From positions 1 through 64,000 of the forward strand of contig JAISXW010000011.1 of NCBI GenBank assembly GCA_031270325.1: a stretch of DNA of 64,000 nucleotides. The letters run 5' to 3'. The notes under the pieces are model-generated. The model did not search any database and was not told the DNA's origin. It saw nothing but the letters and a program-made list of their open reading frames with translations. Shown piece after piece: positions 56,467 to 64,000 of this stretch (position 1 is its first letter; the number at the start of each line of letters is the position of its first letter). The stretch comes from Streptococcaceae bacterium. GTDB taxonomy: Bacteria > Bacillota > Bacilli > Lactobacillales > Streptococcaceae. Made by a program: the position numbers and the translations under genes.

Positions 56467-57158
56467 AAGAAGTTGTTTCAAATCCTTTATTTGGGATAAC
56501 GCTCTCAATTTTGGCATACTTTCTTGCCAGTCAAATTCATCGGAAATGGTCAAATCCCGCGACGACACCTCTCTTAATCGCTGTCCTGATGCTCATCGTC
56601 TTTTTGAAAGTGACAGGGATATCCTATCAGGATTACTATATCGGTGGGTCTTATTTGAATACTTTAATCGTACCATCGACCGTGGCGCTGGGGATACCCT
56701 TGTTCCAAGCGTTCAAGCTGATGAAGTTTCATGCTCGTAGCATTATCTCAGGTGTGGTGATTGGTGCGATTGTCAACACTGCCCTGACCGCCGTACTTGC
56801 CAGATTATTTGGTATGAATTTCTTCCTCGCTATCAGTCTTTTCCCCAAGTCTGTGACTACCGCCATGGCGATTGGCATTACCAGTAAAATGGGTGGTATG
56901 GCAACGATTACCCTAGTCGTTGTCGTAGCGACAGGGATTTTAACTTCAGTGATTGGACCGGTTATGCTAGAGTTGTTTGGGATTAAGGATCGTGTCGCTA
57001 AAGGTGTCGCACTTGGTGGGACAGGTCATGCCATTGGGACGGGTGCTGCTATGCAGCTCGGACAAATCGAGGGGGCAATGGCGGGTTTGTCGATTGGTGT
57101 GACTGGTATCGTCTATGTCATTGTCAGCCCAATGATTGCGGCCATTATCTTAAAATGA
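56463..57158 (+). CDS. lrgB: LrgB family protein
   Basis: LFPKSVTTAMAIGITSKMGG, GTGHAIGTGAAMQ. Confidence 0.93.
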   Translation: MKEVVSNPLFGITLSILAYFLASQIHRKWSNPATTPLLIAVLMLIVFLKVTGISYQDYYIGGSYLNTLIVPSTVALGIPLFQAFKLMKFHARSIISGVVIGAIVNTALTAVLARLFGMNFFLAISLFPKSVTTAMAIGITSKMGGMATITLVVVVATGILTSVIGPVMLELFGIKDRVAKGVALGGTGHAIGTGAAMQLGQIEGAMAGLSIGVTGIVYVIVSPMIAAIILK

Positions 57159-57198
57159 TGGCTGTCACTGTCATTGCGCCTTAAATAAACGGTCGTTC

Positions 57199-57230
57199 GC
57201 AGTAGTTGAGCCGATCGTTTTTTGTTTAGG
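57199..57230 (+). repeat. Left direct repeat flanking the ABC island
   Basis: GCAGTAGTTGAGCCGATCGTTTTTTGTTTAGG; 30/32 identical to 61240-61271. Confidence 0.85.
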
Positions 57231-57250
57231 ATTTGGGAAGAAGTATTTAG

Positions 57251-57412
57251 GACTTCCGAAATCTTCAGGACAAACGCCTGAAGCATCAGGAGATGAAAGA
57301 TGCAGACATTGCTACACTAATGAATCTTGCGAAAAGTACCGTGCATTATCAAAAAGAAAATGCACTAGAAGAATTACGAAAATTCATGGAGGAACATACA
57401 GATGAAAAGTAA
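57251..57412 (+). pseudogene. Fragment of an ICE-type sigma-70 region 4-like HTH protein
   Basis: RNLQDKRLKHQEMKDADIATLMNLAKSTVHYQKENALEELRKFMEEHTDEK*, truncated N-term. Confidence 0.6.
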
Positions 57413-57545
57413 GCAGAACGTATTACCATTTCCAATCATTGTGTTAGCAACAGCACAAAATGCTAGAAAAATACGTTTGTCAACACGGGAAAATTGCATG
57501 ACACTCAACCTTTCTGTTTTGTATAGTATAGCTTATATTAATTGA
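57402..57545 (+). pseudogene. Truncated ICE-type small HTH ORF
   Basis: MKSKQNVLPFPIIVLATAQ... begins like conjugative-element HTH proteins (LPF.VIVAAT.GD), then unrelated sequence to a stop. Confidence 0.45.
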
Positions 57546-57680
57546 TACGACAGAGGCATGAAGCTTATTTTATTCCTTAGCGTTCCTTAAATCGACCTCT
57601 CATGCTCAAAATTTTTCCATACATTTGTCGTGATGAAAAGGAGAAAATGATCGATCTTTTAAAGAAAATTGATAAATTTA

Positions 57681-57790
57681 GGTTACCATTCGGTAACCCC
57701 AAATTTTTTAGAAAGCTTGATTTTTCAAGGAAGTTGGGCTAAAAAAGCAAAAAATAGGTTGACAGATGGTAACCTAATTAGGTAGATAAA
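57681..57790 (+). promoter_or_regulatory. Promoter region of the ABC transporter with inverted repeats
   Basis: GGTTACC-ATTC-GGTAACC near 57683-57700; TTGACA at about 57759 with ACCTAATTAGGT palindrome (57772-57783) in the spacer/-10 region. Confidence 0.55.
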
Positions 57791-57854
57791 TAATTATCAG
57801 AACAGTATAATTAAATAGTTGAAGTCAAAAATGACTAAACTCAGGAGGAATATC

Positions 57855-58772
57855 ATGAACAACATTTTTAAAGGTAAAGATATAGAATTTGCTTACAAAA
57901 AGGATCAGTTAGTCTTAAAGGGCTTATCACTTTCTATTGGAGAAGGTCAGATTTATGGGTTATTAGGTCCAAACGGTGCAGGGAAGTCTACCTTGACCCG
58001 AGTGATGTTGGGCTTGGATGATGCAAAATCTGGAAAAATTGAGTGGTTCGGTAAAAAGCCGAATAAGGATACCAATAAACAGATTGGCTATGTGCCACAG
58101 GATTTAGCGCTTATCTATGATTTGTCAGCCTATGAAAACGTTCTGTTTTTCGGCAAGCTGTATGGCTTAAAAGGGGATGAGCTAAAGGCACAGACCAAAT
58201 ACGCATTGGAATTTGTTGGTTTATGGGAGGAACGAAGCAAGACTCCCAAAAATTTCTCAGGTGGTATGAAGAGAAGGTTGAACATTGCCTGTGGCATTGT
58301 GCATGATCCGGATGTGATTATTTTGGACGAGCCTACTGTGGGAGTCGATCCTCAATCACGCAATCATATTTTGGATTCGATTGTGGCGCTGAACCAGCGT
58401 GGCAGAACGATCGTCTATATTTCACATTATATGGAAGAAGTAGAAAAAATCTGTTCTCATGTAGGGATCATTGATAAGGGACAGCTGCTTTGTGAAGGCG
58501 AACTGTCTGAAGTGATCCAATCTTATTCTAAACAAGGGCTGATTGAGCTAGAAATGGAAAACGAAGGCACCATCTATGAGGAAAAACTGACGCAATTTGA
58601 TGTCCTTTCTCTAGAAGGACACAGAGTAACGATTGCAATTGCTCAAAAGGATTTTACGATCTTCAAAACGATTCAGGATGTATTTCCACAGGAGATCAAG
58701 AGTTTCAAGTATATCATACCTAATTTGGAGCAAGTATTCTTTGAATTGACCAGAAAGAAATTGAGGGATTAA
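57855..58772 (+). CDS. ABC transporter ATP-binding protein
   Basis: GLLGPNGAGKSTLTR Walker A, NFSGGMKRRLNIACGI signature, VIILDEPTVGVDP Walker B; AGGAGG SD at ATG 57855. Confidence 0.95.
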   Translation: MNNIFKGKDIEFAYKKDQLVLKGLSLSIGEGQIYGLLGPNGAGKSTLTRVMLGLDDAKSGKIEWFGKKPNKDTNKQIGYVPQDLALIYDLSAYENVLFFGKLYGLKGDELKAQTKYALEFVGLWEERSKTPKNFSGGMKRRLNIACGIVHDPDVIILDEPTVGVDPQSRNHILDSIVALNQRGRTIVYISHYMEEVEKICSHVGIIDKGQLLCEGELSEVIQSYSKQGLIELEMENEGTIYEEKLTQFDVLSLEGHRVTIAIAQKDFTIFKTIQDVFPQEIKSFKYIIPNLEQVFFELTRKKLRD

Positions 58773-58774
58773 GA

Positions 58775-59926
58775 ATGAAAACAATTTTCTTAACCAGTTT
58801 AAAGAGAAAAATCAAATCACCCTTGATAGTGACCAACTATATTTTATTGCCATTATTGTTGATCTTCATTTTAGGGAATGCCTTGTCATCTGCTTTTGAA
58901 TCATCTGAAAAGGAAAAGATAGGGACGACCATTAAGAAGGTTGAAACGATTGTTGTCAATCAAGATACAGGTCAACTTGGCACGAGTATCGTTGGATTTT
59001 TAACAAATAAAGACAACAATCAGACACTCAATATTAAAGAGTTTTCAAATTTAGATCAGGCAAAAAAAGAATTGACAACAGGTAAATATGATCAGGTGAT
59101 TTATTTACCGGCTGATTTATCCACAAATTTTCAAGAGAAGAAAAGCAGTGACGTCTCTATTTATGGGACAGACAGCAATATTGATATCATCAATATCACT
59201 GCCCTGACCCTATCCGCTTTTGGAGATGGCTATCAGGTCATGAATGTCTTGAGTGAAAACAGTAGCAAACAGCTGCAAACCCATGTCTATAACAGCTTGT
59301 TAGTTAATGGCAGTAAGGCAGCAACAACGAAAAAGGACAGCAGCAGTATCTCGGCAATCAGTTACTACGGTGTGACGATGCTGATCTTGATTTTATTCTA
59401 CGGATTAGCGAACACGATGAACTTTATTCAGGAAGAGTATGATGGTGCTTTAGGTGATCGTTACCTGAGCTCTTCAGTGACAAAAAGCAGCTTAGTGCTG
59501 GGACAATTATTAACGGGCATCACGATCTCTGTTTTTCAGGGAGGACTGATCGTTCTTAGTTCAAAAGTATTGTTCAATGTTGATTATGGTGAGAAGCCTT
59601 GGGTCGTGTTGGTCACGATTCTCGTTGCCTCAATCTTCTTCAATGCATTAGGCTTGATTTTAGGCGTTTTGGGTAGAAGGACCGAGGCGGTGGACAGGAT
59701 CGTTACTCTGATGATACCAGCTATGACATTCATAGGCGGTGGTTTTGTGAAGCTCGATATGGGGGAGTTGTCAGAACTCAGTCTCAATGAGATTTTTCAA
59801 AAACCGCTGTTCAACTATATGCAGCAGGGGGTTGTTGACATGAAACCGGTATACACGACTCTGCTCTATTCCGCTATATTTATTGCCTTATCTATCAGGC
59901 TGTTAACGAAAAGGAGAGTCAAATGA
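58775..59926 (+). CDS. ABC-2 type transporter permease
   Basis: ABC-2 permease topology (N-term TM, large extracellular domain, C-term TMs). Confidence 0.85.
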   Translation: MKTIFLTSLKRKIKSPLIVTNYILLPLLLIFILGNALSSAFESSEKEKIGTTIKKVETIVVNQDTGQLGTSIVGFLTNKDNNQTLNIKEFSNLDQAKKELTTGKYDQVIYLPADLSTNFQEKKSSDVSIYGTDSNIDIINITALTLSAFGDGYQVMNVLSENSSKQLQTHVYNSLLVNGSKAATTKKDSSSISAISYYGVTMLILILFYGLANTMNFIQEEYDGALGDRYLSSSVTKSSLVLGQLLTGITISVFQGGLIVLSSKVLFNVDYGEKPWVVLVTILVASIFFNALGLILGVLGRRTEAVDRIVTLMIPAMTFIGGGFVKLDMGELSELSLNEIFQKPLFNYMQQGVVDMKPVYTTLLYSAIFIALSIRLLTKRRVK

Positions 59927-61020
59927 AACTATTCGAGTTATATCTCAAAAGAATTTTCAAAAGAAAGATGACCTTCTTAATGATGATTTTGTTGCCGATC
60001 ATGGCGACCTTCATGGTTGTCAGCCAATACAACGAAGCAACGAAAGTATCGCTAACGCTCTATGCAGATGATCCTAAAATGGAAAGCTACGTGTCGCGGA
60101 TGCTTAAAAATCAGAATGTTGAAGTGGTAACCGCAAAGCATCAACAGGAGGCGATGGATCATCAAACCAATCTGGGAATCGTTTTGACTCAAAAATTGAA
60201 GGACATTTATCAAAACCCCCAAGCGCTTAAAGCGAAGATGTATGAGAAGGATGTCAGCTTCAATTCTAAAACACTTGAAGTAAAAATGAACAGTATTTTG
60301 TCAACGATACAGACGTTGGCAAAAAACTCGGCTACTCAGACATTGTTTGAAGAAAATCTGGATAAAGTCGAAAAAGACAGTTCTACGATTGGTTTCAAGA
60401 CGAAAACATTGGGAAATCCGAATGCCGTGATTTTAACGAGTGCATTTAATATGGTCGTGTTTGTCATGATTTTTTGGACAATGACGAGTACTTTGCTGTT
60501 TTTAGATGATAAATTCCATTCGACAACACAGCGGTTTTTATTAACAACAAAGAGTAAATTCAGCTACTATGTTCAAACGATTGGCGTATTTGCCCTGATT
60601 GGTGTCATGCAATTCTTGCTGATGCTCGTCCTGTTGGTCACAGTTTTCAAAATTGATCTCGGCATCTCAGCTCAGCAGCTGTTGTTACTGATTGCCGCAT
60701 ATGGGTTACTGAATATTATTGCAGCAGGGCTTGGTTTATTGCTGGTAAGTGTGACGACCAAAAAATCTACGGGTCAGTTACTGGCAAAAGTGGTTGCCTT
60801 ACCACTGGCAATGCTGGGCGGTACCTTGTGGCCAGCAGCCATCATGCCGGAAGCTATGCAGAAAGTTGCGGCTTTCCTACCTACTTATTGGCTGACAGAA
60901 ATCAATAATCAGTTGTTTACGGGACTTCAAGGAGCAGTTGGAAGTTATTTCATCAAATTAATGATTTGTACTGTCGTTATTTTTGGATTACTGAGCAGAG
61001 TGAGAAGTGAAAATGTTTAA
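59923..61020 (+). CDS. ABC-2 type transporter permease
   Basis: Same architecture as the preceding gene; translationally coupled. Confidence 0.85.
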   Translation: MKLFELYLKRIFKRKMTFLMMILLPIMATFMVVSQYNEATKVSLTLYADDPKMESYVSRMLKNQNVEVVTAKHQQEAMDHQTNLGIVLTQKLKDIYQNPQALKAKMYEKDVSFNSKTLEVKMNSILSTIQTLAKNSATQTLFEENLDKVEKDSSTIGFKTKTLGNPNAVILTSAFNMVVFVMIFWTMTSTLLFLDDKFHSTTQRFLLTTKSKFSYYVQTIGVFALIGVMQFLLMLVLLVTVFKIDLGISAQQLLLLIAAYGLLNIIAAGLGLLLVSVTTKKSTGQLLAKVVALPLAMLGGTLWPAAIMPEAMQKVAAFLPTYWLTEINNQLFTGLQGAVGSYFIKLMICTVVIFGLLSRVRSENV

Positions 61021-61239
61021 GGCAGGCAGTCTACACACGTAAAAAATTATGATATCTATTTTTCAGTTAGCGAACTGGATTGGTGAGACGGTGTTAGGGC
61101 TAAAAGAGCTCATCACAGGGGCATCACTAGAAACTGATGTATTTGCATTTGCTGGTTGATATTTTTGGTTTAAAAACATTTCATATTCTATAGGATAACG
61201 AGATGTCAATTTATGATATTAAGTTTGCGAAAAAGTAGA

Positions 61240-61271
61240 GCAGTAGTTGAGCCGATTGTTCTTTGTTTAGG
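61240..61271 (+). repeat. Right direct repeat flanking the ABC island
   Basis: GCAGTAGTTGAGCCGATTGTTCTTTGTTTAGG. Confidence 0.85.
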
Positions 61272-61424
61272 GGTTCCGAAGTGGTAAATCGACCCAAAGG
61301 CGAATTTAACCATCGTAGTAATGCGTAGGTTGAATCTGGTCTGTCGATCCCCCCAGCTTTAGTGTATACGATCAACTAATTTCACACATGCGCCTTAAAT
61401 CTGCTCCACCCTTTTGTTAAGCCT

Positions 61425-61457
61425 AAACTACCGATTGTAAGTCGGTAGTTTTTGATT
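61425..61457 (+). terminator. Intrinsic terminator upstream of topA
   Basis: AAACTACCGA...TCGGTAGTTT then T-rich. Confidence 0.8.
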
Positions 61458-61570
61458 TTTAAAAAAGCGTTTCTCCTATAAGAAAACACGATGACGTTTT
61501 TCTTCCTTGACAATCCCCAAAAAAGCCGTTATCATAGGTTGACGATACTTAATAGAAAGTTGGCACCAAG

Positions 61571-63739
61571 ATGGTCGCAACAACAACTCAAGCAAAAGAA
61601 ACGGCAGAGACTTCAACAGCAAAAGCCAAGAAGCAAGCCGCAACACCTAAAAAAACACCTAAGAAGCGAGCGAGTTCAAAGATTAAAAAGAACTTGGTCA
61701 TTGTTGAGTCCCCTGCTAAGGCTAAGACAATCGAAAAATATCTGGGGCGTAACTATAAGGTTGTCGCATCAGTGGGACACATTCGGGATTTGAAAAAGTC
61801 AACCATGTCTGTTGACATCAAGAACCACTATGAACCCCAATACATCAATATTCGCGGTAAAGGTCCGCTCATCAATTCACTTAAAAAAGAAGCCAAGAAT
61901 GCCAAAGCTGTCTATCTAGCAAGTGACCCGGATAGAGAGGGAGAAGCGATTGCTTGGCACTTGGCGCATATTTTAGGCTTAGATGTCCATGATAAAAACC
62001 GTGTCGTTTTTAACGAAATCACTAAAGATGCGGTAAAGGAAGCCTTTAAAGAACCACGGTCAATTGACTTAGATTTGGTCGATGCTCAACAAGCACGCCG
62101 CATTCTCGATCGTTTGGTGGGCTATTCAATTTCGCCTATTCTATGGAAGAAAATCAAAAAAGGTTTGTCAGCTGGTCGTGTGCAATCCATCGCCCTCAAG
62201 CTGATTATTGATCGTGAAAAGGAAATCAATGCCTTTATTCCAGAGGAATACTGGTCAATCGCAGGCAATTTCAAAAAAGGCACGAAGAAATTTGCGGCTA
62301 ACTTTTACGGTCTTGATGGCAAGAAGAAAAAACTGCATCATAACTCAGATGTCTTAGAAGTCATGGAACGGCTGACATCTGCTGATTTTAGGGTCGATCA
62401 GGTCGATAAAAAAGAGCGCCGGCGCAATGCACCGCTGCCTTATACGACTTCCTCTTTGCAACAAGATTCAGCTAATAAAATCAATTTTAGGGCTAGAAAG
62501 ACGATGTCTGTTGCCCAACAACTGTATGAAGGGATCACGCTTGGCCCTAACGGTCATCAAGGGCTGATTACATATATGAGGACGGACTCAACCCGTATTT
62601 CGCCCCTTGCTCAAACCGCTGCTGCAAGCTATATCGTTGACACCTATGGCGAACCTTATAGTAAGCATGGCAGTCGTGTCAAGAATATTGCCGGTGCGCA
62701 GGATGCCCATGAGGCGATTCGCCCGTCCAATGTCTTGTATACACCCGAAAGTATTGCCAAGTATCTCGACAAAGACCAATTAAAGTTGTATCGCTTGATT
62801 TGGAATCGTTTTGTTGCTAGCCAGATGACAGCGGCGATCTTTGATACGGTCAAGGTTAATCTCTCGCAAAACGGTGTGATCTTTACAGCAAATGGTTCTC
62901 AGGTCAAGTTTGAGGGCTACATGGCTGTCTATAATGATGCCGATAAAAGTAAAATGTTACCAGAGATGGCAGTTGGCGATCTTGTCAAAAAAGAAACGAT
63001 TCAGCCCGAGCAGCATTTCACTCAGCCACCTGCACGTTACAGCGAAGCAACCTTAATCAAGACACTAGAAGAAATCGGTGTCGGTCGGCCGTCTACCTAT
63101 GCACCAACGCTGGAAACGATTCAACGGCGCTACTATGTTAAACTCTCTGCTAAGCGCTTTGAGCCGACAGAGCTAGGTGAGATTGTCAATCAAATGGTTG
63201 TGGCATTTTTCCCCAATATCGTCAATACAGCCTTTACGGTTGATATGGAGCGGTCATTGGACGATGTCGAACATGGCACCAGACAGTGGGTAGATGTGGT
63301 AGATAAGTTTTATCAACCTTTTGCGCTTGAGTTGGAAAAAGCTGAAACCGAGATTGAAAAGATTCAAATCAAAGACGAACCAGCTGGCTTTGACTGTGAC
63401 GTTTGTGGGCATCCGATGGTCATCAAACTGGGAAAATATGGTAAGTTTTATGCCTGTAGTAATTTCCCAGATTGCCGTAATACCAAAGCCATTGTTAAAG
63501 AGATTGGTGTGATTTGTCCGACCTGTCATCAAGGTCAAGTCATTGAGCGAAAATCAAAACGCAATCGGATTTTCTACGGTTGTGCCCGTTATCCTGACTG
63601 TGACTTTACCTCATGGGATAAACCAATTGGCCGTGATTGTCCAAAATGTGGGCAATTCTTGGTCGAAAAGAAAGTCCGTGGTGGCGGTAAACAAGTTGTT
63701 TGTAGCAACGGTGACTATGAGGAAGAAAAGATTAAATAG
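61571..63739 (+). CDS. topA: DNA topoisomerase I
   Basis: [43 protein letters not shown]-terminal zinc fingers. Confidence 0.97.
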   Translation: MVATTTQAKETAETSTAKAKKQAATPKKTPKKRASSKIKKNLVIVESPAKAKTIEKYLGRNYKVVASVGHIRDLKKSTMSVDIKNHYEPQYINIRGKGPLINSLKKEAKNAKAVYLASDPDREGEAIAWHLAHILGLDVHDKNRVVFNEITKDAVKEAFKEPRSIDLDLVDAQQARRILDRLVGYSISPILWKKIKKGLSAGRVQSIALKLIIDREKEINAFIPEEYWSIAGNFKKGTKKFAANFYGLDGKKKKLHHNSDVLEVMERLTSADFRVDQVDKKERRRNAPLPYTTSSLQQDSANKINFRARKTMSVAQQLYEGITLGPNGHQGLITYMRTDSTRISPLAQTAAASYIVDTYGEPYSKHGSRVKNIAGAQDAHEAIRPSNVLYTPESIAKYLDKDQLKLYRLIWNRFVASQMTAAIFDTVKVNLSQNGVIFTANGSQVKFEGYMAVYNDADKSKMLPEMAVGDLVKKETIQPEQHFTQPPARYSEATLIKTLEEIGVGRPSTYAPTLETIQRRYYVKLSAKRFEPTELGEIVNQMVVAFFPNIVNTAFTVDMERSLDDVEHGTRQWVDVVDKFYQPFALELEKAETEIEKIQIKDEPAGFDCDVCGHPMVIKLGKYGKFYACSNFPDCRNTKAIVKEIGVICPTCHQGQVIERKSKRNRIFYGCARYPDCDFTSWDKPIGRDCPKCGQFLVEKKVRGGGKQVVCSNGDYEEEKIK

Positions 63740-63846
63740 TACGATACGATGAAGACTAAGAGTGCAACACGCTGTCACTGTATGACGGCGTGTTTTTGTT
63801 TGAACCAATCGAGGCGCTAACGTTTAAACCAAAAATATCAAGCGTG

Positions 63847-64000
63847 GTCAAAAAAGAGTGGTCGTTGGTCAAAAAAGAGTCGGCGTTGGTCAAAAAAGAG
63901 TGTCTGTCGAGTAAAAAAGATGTGCCGTCTGGAAAAAAAGAGTGATCGTCATGTAAAAAAGATGCGCCGTCGGATAAAAAATGGTCATCTTTTATCAAGC
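63847..64000. repeat. Array F: at least 7 x 21-bp units, truncated by the window end
   Basis: gtcaaaaaagagtggtcgttg-type units at 63847, 63868, 63889, 63910, 63931, 63952, 63973. Confidence 0.88.

Noticed and set aside
63756-63998. 80-aa DHSFLTN repeat ORF on the minus strand
   Set aside because: By-product of array F; truncated by the window edge so cannot be judged fully.

Overview
This is a low-GC Firmicutes chromosomal window. Gene content (rpoB starting at TTG, pfkA-pyk with an upstream cre, aroE-aroB-aroC-tyrA-aroA cluster, dltXABCD) is most like Lactococcaceae, possibly the L. piscium/raffinolactis group; this placement is inference. Most of the window is housekeeping: rpoBC, a cellobiose-type PTS IIC with a GH1 phospho-beta-glucosidase, the aro operon, coaA, a BadF/HgdC-type activase with a divergent TetR, dlt, rsmG, an eetA/eetB/dmkB-like trio, galU-gpsA, telA, nagA, pfkA-pyk, lrgAB, an acquired-looking ABC exporter, and topA. 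I found no rRNA, tRNA or CRISPR array. The main unexplained signal is a set of six intergenic arrays (about 1869-2141, 19925-20764, 27454-27550, 30848-31624, 44420-45154 and 63847 to the window end). Their sequences mostly differ, but all are locked to a 21-bp period (22 bp in one), about two helical turns. Most units carry a short palindrome. The long arrays stay in phase over 35-40 units without an indel despite frequent substitutions. Secondary signals: a terminator inside the rpoB leader, a possible orphan sRNA of about 100 nt at 29.65-29.78 kb, two copies of a hairpin element of about 117 bp, an ABC island bracketed by 32-bp direct repeats with ICE-like gene remnants, a frameshifted membrane gene, and a pfkA-pyk locus with lrgAB where L. 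lactis has ldh. All product calls come from reading protein motifs by eye; no searches were run.
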